Notes under the pieces: generated by a model
Databases searched by the model: none
Seen by the model: only the letters and a program-made list of their open reading frames with translations
What the model was told of the DNA's origin: nothing
Part shown: in pieces, positions 1 to 9,799 of the stretch
Numbering within the stretch: the first letter of the stretch is position 1
Layout of the letters: each line of letters begins with the position of its first letter
Assembly (NCBI GenBank): GCA_027575765.1
Contig: JANBPT010000784.1
Span: 1 to 23,228 of the forward strand
Length of the DNA: 23,228 nucleotides
Origin: Tieghemiomyces parasiticus
Lineage: Eukaryota > Kickxellomycota > Dimargaritomycetes > Dimargaritales > Dimargaritaceae
Direction of reading: 5' to 3'
Position numbers and translations under genes: made by a program

Positions 1-13
1 TAAGCTAAAGACA

Positions 14-220
14 TTAGTAGTTGGGTTTGTGGGCTTGTATAGCCAGGAAACGTGTGGAGGGTCGGGTCTTGATTAGGTCGCGGTAGTTGGTCATGAAGGG
101 TTCTCGGTACATTTGCCCTGGCCAATCGTTGGCGCTAAGCGGGCGGTGCTTGTTCCTGTATAGCGTCAAGGTGGCTTGCAGGGCCGTGTGATACGTCGGC
201 TTTTGGATACCGACAGGTGG
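14..220 (-). CDS. possible terminal exon of an unrecognised protein (partial)
   Basis: The minus strand is open for 68 codons, from just after a CCGTAG acceptor (220) to TAA at 14-16. A TATTAAC branch-point-like sequence lies about 13 nt before the acceptor, and an in-frame TAG in the putative intron would force splicing there. The predicted tail reads sensibly (…RPLSANDWPGQMYREP… then …RFLAIQAHKPNY) but I do not recognise the family. A shorter acceptor (TATACAG, exon from about 162) is phase-compatible with an upstream minus-strand ATG exon at 514-581 that would encode a hydrophobic N-terminus (MGRRPPLALAY…). That start lacks the CT-rich leader seen at the other genes here, so I do not call it. 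A chance open frame remains possible. Confidence 0.33.
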   Translation of the reverse strand, partial: PPVGIQKPTYHTALQATLTLYRNKHRPLSANDWPGQMYREPFMTNYRDLIKTRPSTRFLAIQAHKPNY

Positions 221-1920
221 CTACGGCTAAGTTAATATGCAAAATCCTCATCAGTGAATGTCAGAGAATGTTAACCAAGCGGCTCCCGCCATCTACACGT
301 CAAAAAACCAATCCTAATGTCACTTAGCCAACATCCCTTGACCTCGGCATCCACTCAAATCATCTCCTCACACCGAAGCCGAGCAGACGACACATTGGGA
401 CCCTCAGCCACTGCTGTGGCGGAGGGGTGCGGGAGACGGCCCCTCCAAGGACCGACCCCCGTAGTACCACCTCCTGTCCCCAACCTTTGGACTTCACCAG
501 CTACCAGGCCTACCGGGCCACGATAAACAACAACGTTCCACAGAGGGTATAGGCAAGGGCCAGGGGAGGCCTCCGACCCATCTCTCTTCTCTTCAGTATT
601 TCATTCGTCTTAGCACTTCCCTTGGTCTTGGCCTCACGGCGTCCCCTGCCTTACCTAGGCCACCCGTTATCTCGTCCCCTACCTTGCAACCGTTTGGCCC
701 TGTCGGCCCTCCCTAGGTGAGCCTGTCTTCAATAAGGCTCAACCTGGAACAATTCTAGTCCGGCCGGTGGAGGCTTCCTTGGCGTCATTGGGAGGTGGGC
801 GAACGGATGGCGGACGGTATAAGTATGACACATTACAAAGGGCCGGACACCCTGATCGCCACGCCAGATTAACCAAGCTGACCTCCCGGTATTTGATGGC
901 GAGATGGAATTGGGCAGTGGTGGAACGATCGTCGACTAGTTTTCACTATACGGGCCGATGCGAGTGGATCCGAGTGAGCCCTTCCAACTGTTAAAGGAAG
1001 AGTTGCGGCGGAACCAAACCTACATTGGAGTACATCTGGAGGGTTGATTTACATCCACCTGTCGTCACGGGGCAACCCAAGGGCAGGAGGGAAGAGGGGA
1101 ATGTAGCCACAGCCGTGACGGTGTACCCACTGCGCCTGGTCCAGGAGTCCATGGTATTGGGCGCGTTCTCGATTGCCAGACTCAACAATCCCAATGATGT
1201 CCATGTTGTTACCCAACGGTTGGAGAAGCTGAGGTTGCGCTATACCTATTGAAAGTAACAGCCTATCAGCCACTACCATGGGTTGAAGGTTCGGTAACTG
1301 CCGAGCCACCCATCAACCTTCATCGTGTTTGCGCTTAGTCACGGCTATCACCCGTGACTACTGGATGGGCCCCCTTGTGCAACTAGTCAATACCAGCCTT
1401 TGCTGTCTGAGTTTTAACCAGGTGAACCGGAATTCTTTAGGTAACCTTGGCGTGCAGCAGCCTAGGAACGATACGCCATTGGCGGGCCAATCGCTATGAA
1501 CATTGCGCCCGATTAATCGAATTGATCCTTCGATACCCGGAGACGAGATGGGGATTGGACAATGGACTTGGCAATCTTTGCCTCGATCTATGCTCTAAAA
1601 CATAGAGCGAGTGGCTTCGGGTGAGCCCCACGCTCAATCACGTACTGGGAAACTTTTATAACCCCCCGATCTGCAGGACTCGGGCACATGCGTATTGGCA
1701 TCCGCATTTCGTCACAAACATGACTGCAAAATGTAGAGCGGGCAATGTAAGCATAGGTGTGGTGACGTTCACGGCTATTCTAGACCAACCATTGCTATTG
1801 GATCTGTTCTTGGTTGTAATTTTTAGGAGTCTCTTCAGCCTTCCTCTCAAACGAGCCGAAACTATGGGGCGTAAAGGTAACCCATCCAACATATCGGTTG
1901 GGGTCACCCGTTGACCGATT
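221..1920. other. no supportable gene
   Basis: Only short overlapping open frames occur on both strands, up to about 98 codons at 1621-1952. None shows a recognisable domain, signal peptide or good splice context. A + strand frame at 995-1252 is protein-like in composition but unplaced. A 9-bp perfect hairpin lies at 1336-1360. I found no tRNA T-loop signature. Confidence 0.5.
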
Positions 1921-1923
1921 CTG

Positions 1924-1930
1924 TATATAA
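1924..1930 (+). promoter_or_regulatory. TATA-like box upstream of the secreted-protein gene
   Basis: TATATAA lies about 230 nt before the ATG at 2160. It is followed by a C/T-rich leader (about 1970-2159) like those preceding COX7 and uL30m in this window. Confidence 0.4.
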
Positions 1931-2159
1931 TGTGAGGAGGGTCGCCGTCCATCCGTTTTGACCAACTCTAACTTTCCGTACCCCATCCCACCTACCCACC
2001 CCTTCTCAGTGGACTCTGCTTCTCTCCGGCAACGCGCTTCGCCCTTCTAATCTATTAGCTGCGTTGCTTACATAATTGGGACTTCTACTCTATCACAGTC
2101 CAGCCATTCCCCTATCCGACTCCCTCCCCATCCGCACAACCGTCCACCTTCATCTCACC

Positions 2160-2498
2160 ATGCTGGCCTCTCAGTTTATACTCTGTGCTATGGCCCTCTC
2201 CTTCGCCGTCGCCCTACCCAATCCCAAGGATACCACCGAAGTTGAAGCTGAATCTAACGATGACTGGCGGGAACGGGCCGAAGCCTCTGATCTACCTAAA
2301 AAGTGCAAGAAATGCGCACGAAAGGCCGATACCTGGAAGGAGTACGCTGAATGTGCCATAGAGCTCGAATGTTACTATTCCAAGGCTTCACGTGACCTCA
2401 TGGTTACGTTTGGCTCAAAGATGTCTAAGACGATGAATGGAAAACATCACTCGGACGGAAAAGCTAACGAAGTGGTATTTAAGGTCTACGAAGTATAA
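2160..2498 (+). CDS. small secreted four-cysteine protein
   Basis: This encodes a predicted 112-residue protein of unknown function that enters the secretory pathway. Residues 1-18 form a typical signal peptide (MLASQFILCAMALSFAVA), with cleavage likely after A18. The mature part starts acidic (about 19-45) and becomes lysine-rich, with four cysteines at 49, 52, 65 and 71 (C-x2-C-x12-C-x5-C), enough for two disulfides. No retention signal or second membrane segment is visible. I chose the ATG at 2160 because its context is CACCATG and the signal peptide starts exactly there; the frame is open further upstream, but that part lies in the CT-rich leader. AATAAA follows the stop by 50 nt. It resembles small secreted cysteine-rich proteins of fungi in general, but I do not recognise a family and infer no activity. 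Confidence 0.72.
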   Translation: MLASQFILCAMALSFAVALPNPKDTTEVEAESNDDWRERAEASDLPKKCKKCARKADTWKEYAECAIELECYYSKASRDLMVTFGSKMSKTMNGKHHSDGKANEVVFKVYEV

Positions 2499-2548
2499 GG
2501 CTCTGCAGGGGCTGCTTAATGTCGATTTCTCGTTGATCCGCTATACTC

Positions 2549-2554
2549 AATAAA
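2549..2554 (+). terminator. poly(A) signal of the secreted-protein gene
   Basis: Canonical AATAAA 50 nt after the TAA at 2498. Confidence 0.65.
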
Positions 2555-3568
2555 CGTTAAATCATGGAAACACGGCTGTGGTCGATGACCTATTCATTGA
2601 CAGTCGGATATGGTGGTTAGTGAAACTGAGAAGCCGCCGGTCGAGAGGTCTCCTTGGCAGATCGACAGCTGAATAGTATAAAAAGCAATCAATTACGCTT
2701 AGCTCTCGCCAAGTTGGATCGGATCGACAGAATTGAGGCTCCGGTGTTTACATTTCGACTTGGGTAGAAAGAATCAACAAACGTTAATGAGGCAACGCTT
2801 TCCGTCGTATGCACAGAGCTATGACGCGTTGGTCGACTTTCGTGACATAAAAAATAACACCATCACCCCCCAGTAGAAATTGTCTCGGACAGAAAGGTGG
2901 GGTTTGGTTGAGTGTTTGCGGTTAAAGTTCGGCATTCCCCCAACCGGGCCGCTCACGTCTAGAGCAAGGAAACGTGGGGTACACAACCTCCCAACACCAG
3001 TGGGCTACTGCATCGAGTCAAAATACAGACAATTTAATCACGTTTCGACCTACTGTCCCTTTTCTTGACTTTGCATTACTATTATTATTTTTCCGACCTT
3101 CCCTTGCGGCTACATTCTCCAGTATGCCTTTCGAAGACGAAAGCACGATCGAACTAGCTTAATTAAGGCCGCGCACTACCATCCACCGGAGAGTTAAAAG
3201 CCCGAGGAGAGGGGGAATAGTGACGATACGGCGTGATTGATCCGGCTCTATGTGAGGGATACTGACCTTGGTTACATGCATAAGCGGCGAGGTAGGTAGC
3301 GATTCTGTTCGTATATGGGAGAACGCCAGGCTAATAATGAGCAAAAACCCCTGTATCTCAACCCCGCGGGTCTATTAACGAGAACGTAAGCCGTCGTGAT
3401 ATCTGGTAATAGAACATGGACGCTACAAGGAGGGTGGGGAGGGGTAATAAACTTGGAACCAAACTAGGTGGGGATGGTGATTTAAGCCATTGAAGCCTGA
3501 TGACATGGATCTTTCAGGAAGAACAGAGAAAAACTCCAAGCTGACGAATGGCAAGTGTTCCATACTTT

Positions 3569-3590
3569 TATATATATATATATATGTATA
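3569..3590. repeat. TA dinucleotide microsatellite
   Basis: An alternating TA run of about 8 units ends in TATGTATA. Confidence 0.85.
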
Positions 3591-4102
3591 AATGTTTTTA
3601 TGGACGGGGGTTCTTCTATATACCCCCACTTCCTCCCCAATCCCCTTCCTCCACTCGTTTCCGACTTGGCAAAAGCCAATCCGATATATCACGGCTTGAT
3701 ATGGGTACACTGGACATTTTAGAGTTACCGCTCTGAGGTTGTTCGCATCCGCTTCAACGTTGTCTTAATAAGCCTACAATCGTTTACCTCATCCCAACAT
3801 TGCCAAGGTAATCGAGTCCAACCCCCAACAATCGCCTTCAATCATTTTACACGGTATGGGATATAACCCAGCCAATGTGGTGCTTACTTCCCCCACTTTA
3901 TCGCGCCCTGGGTTACAGGCATGTTAGCCTCCTCAAGGTGGCGCCAGCCCAAGGAGCTTATTTTCCATTTGAATATATACGTCATATAGTGCATATTCAC
4001 CTTATGACCATCCTCGTTTCCTAAGCTGGAAGGCTAACCTCTCTGGTCAAACTTCGAACATATGCACGCAGGCATATTCCCTCTGAATTTGGTCTGGTGC
4101 AT

Positions 4103-4133
4103 GGGGCGGGGGCGGGGGCGAGAGGTGGGGGGG
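4103..4133 (+). other. G-quadruplex-capable G-run block
   Basis: Four runs of 4, 5, 5 and 7 guanines are separated by 1, 1 and 8 bases. This fits the G3+N1-12 pattern for an intramolecular quadruplex. It lies about 250 nt upstream of the acidic orphan gene. Confidence 0.6.
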
Positions 4134-4384
4134 CAGGGCTGTGCGACCTAGTCTAGGGCAGCGCCCTTTAAGTAAGAATTGGACATGGTCTGCTTGTACT
4201 GACTTGCCATCCCCCCTTCTCTGCCTCGTTTCCGCATCCGTTCACGATATCCGTTAATGTTATTAATTCTCGTACACCCTCTCCTCCTCCGTCTCTTTGG
4301 ATTCCCTTACCTCTCCGTTCCAATATATTATAAACTTACTTTTTAATTTCCGCGCTAATCGCCTGCAAGGACATTTTTACCGTC

Positions 4385-4669
4385 ATGTACGATAACGATC
4401 CGGCGGCTGAATCGAGAACTTCGGAGGTCAACCTCACAAAGGCCAAACCGGAGTTGACCACCCGAATTCCGATGGTTGTCCGGTCCCCCGACCAAGACCA
4501 ACGCCAGGTACCAGTGTACCTGACGGAGGGGATGGAGTGTTACCAGCCTGAAATGGGATCCACTGATGAACCTGGCCGTGAACCGCCTATTGAAGAGTTC
4601 GAGACACTACTACCTGGGGACCCGGAGGTAGACCAGGACGATTTCTTCGTTATTTGCCATCCGTGCTAG
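4385..4669 (+). CDS. acidic orphan protein, 94 residues
   Basis: This is a single open frame from ATG to TAG with no recognisable domain, signal peptide or membrane segment. The product is acidic, with D/E concentrated in the C-terminal third (…EPPIEEFETLLPGDPEVDQDD…). It holds two cysteines near or at the end (CHPC) plus one in the middle. Support for a real gene is contextual: a TATTATAAA element about 55 nt upstream, a CT-rich leader from about 4200, and a possible ATTAAA signal at 4905-4910. It is convergent with the mannosyltransferase gene, and the two 3' ends nearly meet. No homologue comes to mind. It may also be one exon of a longer gene, although I see no strong donor before the stop. 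Confidence 0.42.
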   Translation: MYDNDPAAESRTSEVNLTKAKPELTTRIPMVVRSPDQDQRQVPVYLTEGMECYQPEMGSTDEPGREPPIEEFETLLPGDPEVDQDDFFVICHPC

Positions 4670-4870
4670 TTAGTGTTCCCTTCGGGTTTGTGACGGCTTA
4701 GGCTGCAGTCAGAACGTATGCGTGGCAATTCCCATTCTGAGATTGAGGCCAGTAGTGCCCATTTTCCCCTAGGACTTGATTACGCGTGTGCCCGTCAGTA
4801 CACTTCGGCTACACCATTGTTAGGTGTTATTTTTCTCTTTTTACCAGTACCCTCCCAAAATGTAACAGGG

Positions 4871-4876
4871 TTTATT
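4871..4876 (-). terminator. poly(A) signal of the mannosyltransferase gene
   Basis: TTTATT on the + strand reads AATAAA on the minus strand, about 96 nt past the TGA at 4972-4974. Confidence 0.55.
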
Positions 4877-4971
4877 TGTATTTAGCGAGCATACTTTCTT
4901 TGCGATTAAAGTGAAATAGTCATTACAAATCTCGGCTTATTACCCCCCTCCCCACTTTCGACACAGCCAGC

Positions 4972-6300
4972 TCACGAGCCGCCATGCTCGTTGAGGATCC
5001 GATCGGAATAATCCGACATGGGGTCGAGAGCCATGAACTCTTTGGTGCACGAGTAGCTTGAATGGTGAATACTCTTAGTGGGATCGCAATGGCACTTATT
5101 GCGGTTGATCTGGGGGTCGGTAGGGCAATTGTTCATCGGGTTATGGAAGTAACCGATATCGTCGAACCAGTGCACCTCGTCCTTGCGTAAGAACATGGCA
5201 ACGGCTAACGAGTGGACGGGAGCGTCGCCCCAGCGCTCGTAAAAGAACCCGCCGGCCTTGTCCAGATAGTCAAAGTACGACAGGTACTGCTCCGACCGCA
5301 AGAAGCCCAGGCTGGCAATCTCAAAGTTGGACCAGAAGTGACACAGGTTGTAATCGCCCGTACGCGGGTCAGTAACCCACTCGAGCGTGTTGGGATGGGC
5401 CACGAGTTGGGAGTTCTCCCGCATGAACTGCTTGGTGGTCTTCCACAAGGTGGGGATGGTTTTGACGAGCTCGTGGATGCTGATGGTGAAGCCGTACTTG
5501 AGCTGGCGCTCCTGCATGTAGAGGAACGGGTCGTAGTCGATATCGCACATAAACTTGACGCCGGGCTCGACGCGCCAGTAGTAGTCGAACTGTTCCATGA
5601 GCGGGTGGCGGAAAAAGAATCCCGACTCGTAGCGACACATGTGGCGGTAGGATTCACTCGATCCGTAAATGACGTCCTTCATCTCCACGCGGGCATCGGC
5701 GGCTTTTTGCTCACTGATCCACGACGGGTAGCCCCAGTGTTCACGTGGGATGAGCCCGTAGGACGTGTTGGCGCTGGTAGCGGTCGAGGTGAGATCCTTG
5801 AACTCATCCGAGAAGGGTTCATTGTTGAGGAACACGTAGGGGTAGTTGAACTTGTGGTTGAAGCGGTCCTCAAGCTCGCGCATCGTAGCCCGCAGGTCGT
5901 GGATGTCACCATTGCGAACCAGAATCACGAAACAGGCCTTGGCACGCTTGGTCGGGGCCACCTCGATGGGCTCGACAGCTGGGACGGCGAATCCCGAGGT
6001 TTCCGTCTGGCGGATGGGGTCCAGGTTGATTTTCAAATCCGAGTAATCCACCTTGACGGCCACCGGTGCGAGGGCCTCGGCCGGCTGCTGGACTGGGAAA
6101 CCATTGTGGGCCACCTGGAACCCCTCGGGCTGGGCGTGGTGACCCGCATGCTGAGCGGTAAGAGGCGGCGGAGTGGTCCCATGGTTCTGAGTGAGGTCCT
6201 GAAACCCAAATAAAAGATGCAGGACTATGACGACTAAAACGATGATGAATATCGTCCGGTACGGGCGGCGCGCGAACGCCTGCTGGGCAGCCTTGATCAT
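4972..6300 (-). CDS. KTR: Golgi alpha-1,2-mannosyltransferase, GT15 (Kre2/Mnt1/Ktr) family
   Basis: The product transfers mannose from GDP-mannose in alpha-1,2 linkage onto N- and O-glycans in the Golgi lumen. It has 442 residues, typical of the family, with type II topology: a short basic cytosolic tail (1-15), one membrane anchor (about 16-33), a proline/alanine-rich stem (about 35-118), then the GT15 catalytic domain (about 120-430). Family motifs seen are ACFVILVRN (122-130), the WRVEP segment (242-246) followed by CDIDYDPF, the hallmark YNLCHFWSNFEI (317-328, with E327 at the position of the proposed catalytic glutamate), RWGDAPVHSLA (356-366) and HWFDDIGYFHNP. Several C-terminal cysteines (392, 403, 405, 418) suit disulfides. 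It is one exon; the ATG at 6300 directly precedes the anchor and a TATA element lies 41 nt upstream. KTR/KRE2/MNT1 paralogues cannot be told apart from sequence alone. Confidence 0.95.
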   Translation of the reverse strand: MIKAAQQAFARRPYRTIFIIVLVVIVLHLLFGFQDLTQNHGTTPPPLTAQHAGHHAQPEGFQVAHNGFPVQQPAEALAPVAVKVDYSDLKINLDPIRQTETSGFAVPAVEPIEVAPTKRAKACFVILVRNGDIHDLRATMRELEDRFNHKFNYPYVFLNNEPFSDEFKDLTSTATSANTSYGLIPREHWGYPSWISEQKAADARVEMKDVIYGSSESYRHMCRYESGFFFRHPLMEQFDYYWRVEPGVKFMCDIDYDPFLYMQERQLKYGFTISIHELVKTIPTLWKTTKQFMRENSQLVAHPNTLEWVTDPRTGDYNLCHFWSNFEIASLGFLRSEQYLSYFDYLDKAGGFFYERWGDAPVHSLAVAMFLRKDEVHWFDDIGYFHNPMNNCPTDPQINRNKCHCDPTKSIHHSSYSCTKEFMALDPMSDYSDRILNEHGGS

Positions 6301-6340
6301 GGCGAGTCGCGTAGGGAGGTGAGTCGGACTTAAAAAGGGG

Positions 6341-6348
6341 TATATATG
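6341..6348 (-). promoter_or_regulatory. TATA box of the mannosyltransferase gene
   Basis: TATATATG lies about 41 nt before the ATG, flanked upstream by the GA/CT repeat. Confidence 0.5.
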
Positions 6349-6350
6349 TA

Positions 6351-6370
6351 GAGAGAGAGGGAGAGAGAGA
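6351..6370. repeat. GA/CT tract in the mannosyltransferase promoter
   Basis: GA repeats with one interruption read CT-rich on the coding (minus) strand, like the other leaders in the window. Similar GA runs lie at 6845-6861 and 7555-7567. Confidence 0.75.
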
Positions 6371-7539
6371 ATATAGAGGGTTGTACGCGACGGGGGATGT
6401 GGGCAAAGATGGTTGAGCTGGGGTCCCGGGGGAGGCTGGTCGACAAGATATATACGAAGGACCGAGGCAGTACGAGTTGTGTCCAGGGATAGTGTCGGGC
6501 CAAACTTTCCGAACGGTCAGGGGCCAGGTCAGTCCAAGGAGGAGGGTCGCGGTGGGTCGAGGCCAGATATGTGACTGAAACCACTCAGGGTTAGAGGCGG
6601 GAGAAAGTGGGCTGCTGGTCAGACAAAGGGGTGTGTAAGCGTCGGGCAACAAGTACGGCACACCGACAAGAGAAGGGGTAAAGAACGAAAAGACGGGCGA
6701 GTCACTCCAAGCATAATAGTAGAACCTCCGACAGAGCGAGCAAGGCATCGGGGCTATATATGAGCCGGAGCTGTCTAGGACGCTTCGGGCCCCGCCCCCA
6801 CTGTGCTGAATATCTTACTCAAAAAGACCGTCATGGGAACGTTCAGAGAGAGAGAGAGAGATGGTTGTTAAGGGTAACAATGGAAACATTCTCGCCCGCA
6901 AGAAACCCCCCCCCCATCCAATCAAACCTACCCTTGCAGTATGGCTAGGGACTACCTCAAACGGGGGAGGGCAAGAATATCGGGTGGCCGGGGCTAGGCA
7001 AGATTTACGGCTGGGAATCACTTTGGCTGCCGCCCGTGTCCGCAAATGGCGACTGCCTGGAAGCACCGGCCAGCCAATTGGCGGCCGACCACTGCCCTCT
7101 GCTCTCCGCTAAACGATGTCTGGTTTGCCGTCGACTGTTACCAGCCTTTTCCCAACTTAATACCGGGGTGGCCAGGGCAGAAATCAGTTAGCCACCGAAT
7201 CTAGCCACGAAGCCCAGATCTAGGATGGTGGGTATTACGAGGGGCACATTGAGCGCCCAAGGCACCATATGAGAGAGATGGGGAAGGTGGGCAGGTTGTT
7301 ATAAGGTCTGGCGTATTCTCAGGGTCTGTTCAACGACCTTTCATTTATATACTTTCCCTCCATTGCAGAAGCGTTGTGGGCTTTTGTTATTATGGCGTTC
7401 TCCGTGGATGGCGAAGCATGACCAACAGGTTGCCTGCCTTAGATTCACACTAAATAAACACCAACTTCGCCTGGGAGATTGGAAACCGCCTGCACTAGTC
7501 CATGCTGGCAAAGTACTGAAATGGGGTTGCAGACACAAG
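6371..7539. other. promoter and intergenic region, no supportable gene
   Basis: The stretch upstream of the mannosyltransferase is pyrimidine-biased on the minus strand up to about 6750. Long minus-strand open frames there are P/S/L-rich and overlap the gene in another frame. The rest up to the 3' end of the G-patch gene shows only short frames and GA microsatellites. Confidence 0.5.
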
Positions 7540-7545
7540 TTTATT
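7540..7545 (-). terminator. poly(A) signal of the G-patch gene
   Basis: AATAAA on the minus strand, 58 nt past the stop at 7603. Confidence 0.65.
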
Positions 7546-7602
7546 ATGCAAACTAGAGAGAGAGAGATTTGGCGATTGCGCCGACACGTCAGATATAGGA
7601 TA

Positions 7603-9158
7603 TTACTCCTCGTCAACCTTTTTCGATTTCCTCGTTCTCTTCTTGTCCTTTGGGGCAGCGATTGAGGTCTCGGCGGCCTTGCGTTTCCGGCTCGCCCTGT
7701 CCTCGGTATTTCCTGGAGACTGCTTCTTCTCCTTCGCTGCCTGCTTGGCCTTCTTTTCTGCGACTTCCTTTTTAGTCGACTTCTTTTCGTCCTTTTTATC
7801 TTTCTTGGCCTTCTTGTCGTTCTTGGCCTTTTTATCTTTCTTGGCCTTCCCCTCTTTCTTAACCTTCAACTTCTCGACTACCGCGTTATCAATCTCCTTG
7901 GTCTCCTGCCTTCCCTCGTCGTCGGCCTTCTTGGGCAACTTCTTGTCTTTCTTGGCCTTCTTCTTCCTGTCTTTCTCGGCCCTATGTCGGTCCTCTGAAG
8001 GCAATGTTGGTCGCTCTGTATCCTGCAGGGGCAGAATCTGGCCTGGATCGACTCGCTTTAACTTGCCGCGCTGCTCACTACGTGCGCCCTTCCGCGCAGT
8101 CCGACCTCCGCAGGCTACGAACAGATCGCGGTCGCTGATGACCACACGGTAGTCGGTCTTGGCGGCCTTCCGCTGCTCCCTTTCACTTGGTTTAGCCGTA
8201 TTGCCATCGGGTACCGGCTTGACGGCCGTGGCGTCGTCTTGGGTGTAGGTGGTTGAACTCTTAACAAACATGTTGAGGGAGAAGCCTGGCGTGAGGACAG
8301 GTGACGACCAGATCGCAGCAGGGTTAGTGCAGGCACTTGGGTCCCCCGAGGACCGGTGGCCGGTGGCGGTGAGGGAGAAATTATTGCCGTTCGTCGAGAT
8401 CTGGTTAACGACTTTCTTCTCTGTAGCCACGTCGATTTTCTGGGAGGCCTCGACCTTAACCTGAAGCGCGTGTACCATCGGTGAAGGGCGAATAGGGTCC
8501 TAAGGTCAGTAATGCTGGTTCGACCTGCTATGGGTGGGTAAATACCGCCGTACACATCAGCGCTAGGGTGGGGATTCAGTAGGATTATTCGCAAGCACTT
8601 ACCGAACCCTCGCGGGCGTCAACCTTGATATGGGCGGCGCTTTTGTTGTAGACGTGGTCCCACCAGGCGAACTCGTAGTCGCCCCGGTTAGCACCGACCT
8701 ATAAACGTGGTATCGCGGTAAACGTGGTGCAAGAGAGTCTAGATTAGAGGCTTCATTTATATTGGCCATGGGAGGTGAGCTGAAGAAGCCAGCCGTTATG
8801 AATTAACTTGGCCACACCTACCCCTTTGACATCGGACTTTTTAGACACCGAAATATGTTTTTTTATACCAAAACCGTCTCTCCCGAGGCCTTGACCTCTG
8901 TTCATGTGGGTGGTGGTGAGGTAGACAACGTGAAACTGTAATGAGTGAGGGTGCTTTGAAATGCCACAGGGCTGGGTGCAGAAATTTCTCTTTGCTAAAA
9001 GAGCGCGGTGTCTCGACTGGCCTCGCTGCCGAATGCCATGTGACTACAGGCTCAAAGGGGAGGGGAAGGGGGCTGTCCAACCCGCATGCCACCACCACTT
9101 ACTGCTTCCACCCGAATTTAGCCAACTGGGCCTCAGCAAAGGAGGGCTTTCCCGACAT
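7603..9158 (-). CDS. GPATCH4: G-patch nucleolar protein, GPATCH4/Tma23 type (4 exons)
   Basis: Exons read on the minus strand are 9158-9103, 8897-8822, 8698-8603 and 8460-7603. Their phases join exactly to give 361 residues. Introns of 205, 123 and 142 nt all have GT-AG ends (donors GTAAGT, GTAGGT, GTAAGT). Splicing rebuilds a complete G-patch (about 10-72): FGWKQGQGLGRDG across the first junction, then KKHISVSKK, VGAN and the family-specific WWDHVYNKSAAHIKV. The motif LFVACGGRTARKGAR (about 189-203) matches the GPATCH4 'GRTAHKAAR' element, which separates it from PINX1. The tail (about 230-361) is lysine-rich with repeated KKDKK/KKAKK units, as in nucleolar factors. G-patches activate DEAH helicases; GPATCH4 works with DHX15 in rRNA maturation, and yeast Tma23 is nucleolar. 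The start of exon 4 is the least certain point: an upstream in-frame TTAG would add seven residues. Confidence 0.9.
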
Positions 9159-9731
9159 GGTAGGGTACTGGTGTGGGAGAGGGTGCAATGCAAATGGCGA
9201 GAGTAGAAAACGGCGTGGCGGCAGGTCTTTGGCAGCACCAAGCAAATGGACCGTGGCTAATAAGGGCGCGGCAGCGGAGGGGGGGATCTTTCCGGGATGC
9301 ACTGCTGGCTGATGCGGGTCACAAGCGAGTTTATGACCACCAGCACCAAGTAATGACACCGGGAGCCGAAGGAGTAGCCTTCAAGCCTCCCAAAGAAATG
9401 TAAAAAAAAAGACATAAAACGCCGCCCAGTACTCAATGTTACGGCGAGTCACTCACATTGGGCCCCTAACAGGTCACTGGCGAATTTACTCCTGGGCATA
9501 CCATACGACCCACGTGACTGAGACTTAACGGTGGCGAGTTGTGGGCTTAAACTCCCTTGCCATGCCTAAGTTGGAAGGGTATGGAGGTTTCACCCATCTA
9601 TGCTCACACTACTCTGGCATATCTAACCCTGTTCCCATCATCACCTCTCATCAAATAGCCGCCCCTCTACGGGGTGGGAGTGTAGTATTCGGGTTAAGTA
9701 ACATCAGCAAGGCAAGTTGGATATGCGGAGT
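9159..9731. other. G-patch promoter and RPL35 downstream region
   Basis: There is no supportable gene. A CACGTGACTGAG sequence (E-box core) at about 9510-9521 lies 350 nt upstream of the G-patch start, and the same 12-mer recurs near 19237. The short open frames here are unrecognisable. Confidence 0.4.
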
Positions 9732-9737
9732 TTTATT
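9732..9737 (-). terminator. poly(A) signal of RPL35
   Basis: AATAAA on the minus strand, 63 nt past the stop at 9800. Confidence 0.65.
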
Positions 9738-9799
9738 AAGTACTGTACATGAGAGCCCCAGACTGCAGAGAGCCAATAATTGTTTAGCAATCGACCTAT

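Larger units (their letters stand above)
2560..4320. other. intergenic, no supportable gene
   Basis: Frames are short (95 codons or fewer) and unrecognisable. The stretch holds a TA microsatellite near 3570-3590 and a G-rich block at 4103-4133. From about 4200 it becomes C/T-rich, as expected for the leader of the downstream + strand gene. Confidence 0.5.

Noticed and set aside
1025..1252. + strand open frame with protein-like composition
   Set aside because: No ATG start in good context, an overlapping minus-strand frame of similar length, and no recognised family.
5212..6213. 333-residue + strand open frame opposite the mannosyltransferase
   Set aside because: It is the antisense shadow of a clear GT15 gene; its V/L/G/E-rich product has no motif of its own.
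5906..6748. 280-residue minus-strand open frame upstream of and overlapping the mannosyltransferase
   Set aside because: It runs through the promoter and overlaps the N-terminus in another frame. The P/S/L-rich composition reflects pyrimidine-rich DNA.
7643..8152. 169-residue F/S/L-rich + strand open frame
   Set aside because: It is the exact antisense of the lysine-rich tail of the G-patch protein (AAG/AAA read as CTT/TTT). It mimics a membrane protein but has no independent support.
8461..8602. tRNA-like GGTTCGACC near 8518
   Set aside because: It lies in an intron of the G-patch gene and no matching acceptor or anticodon stems can be drawn around it.
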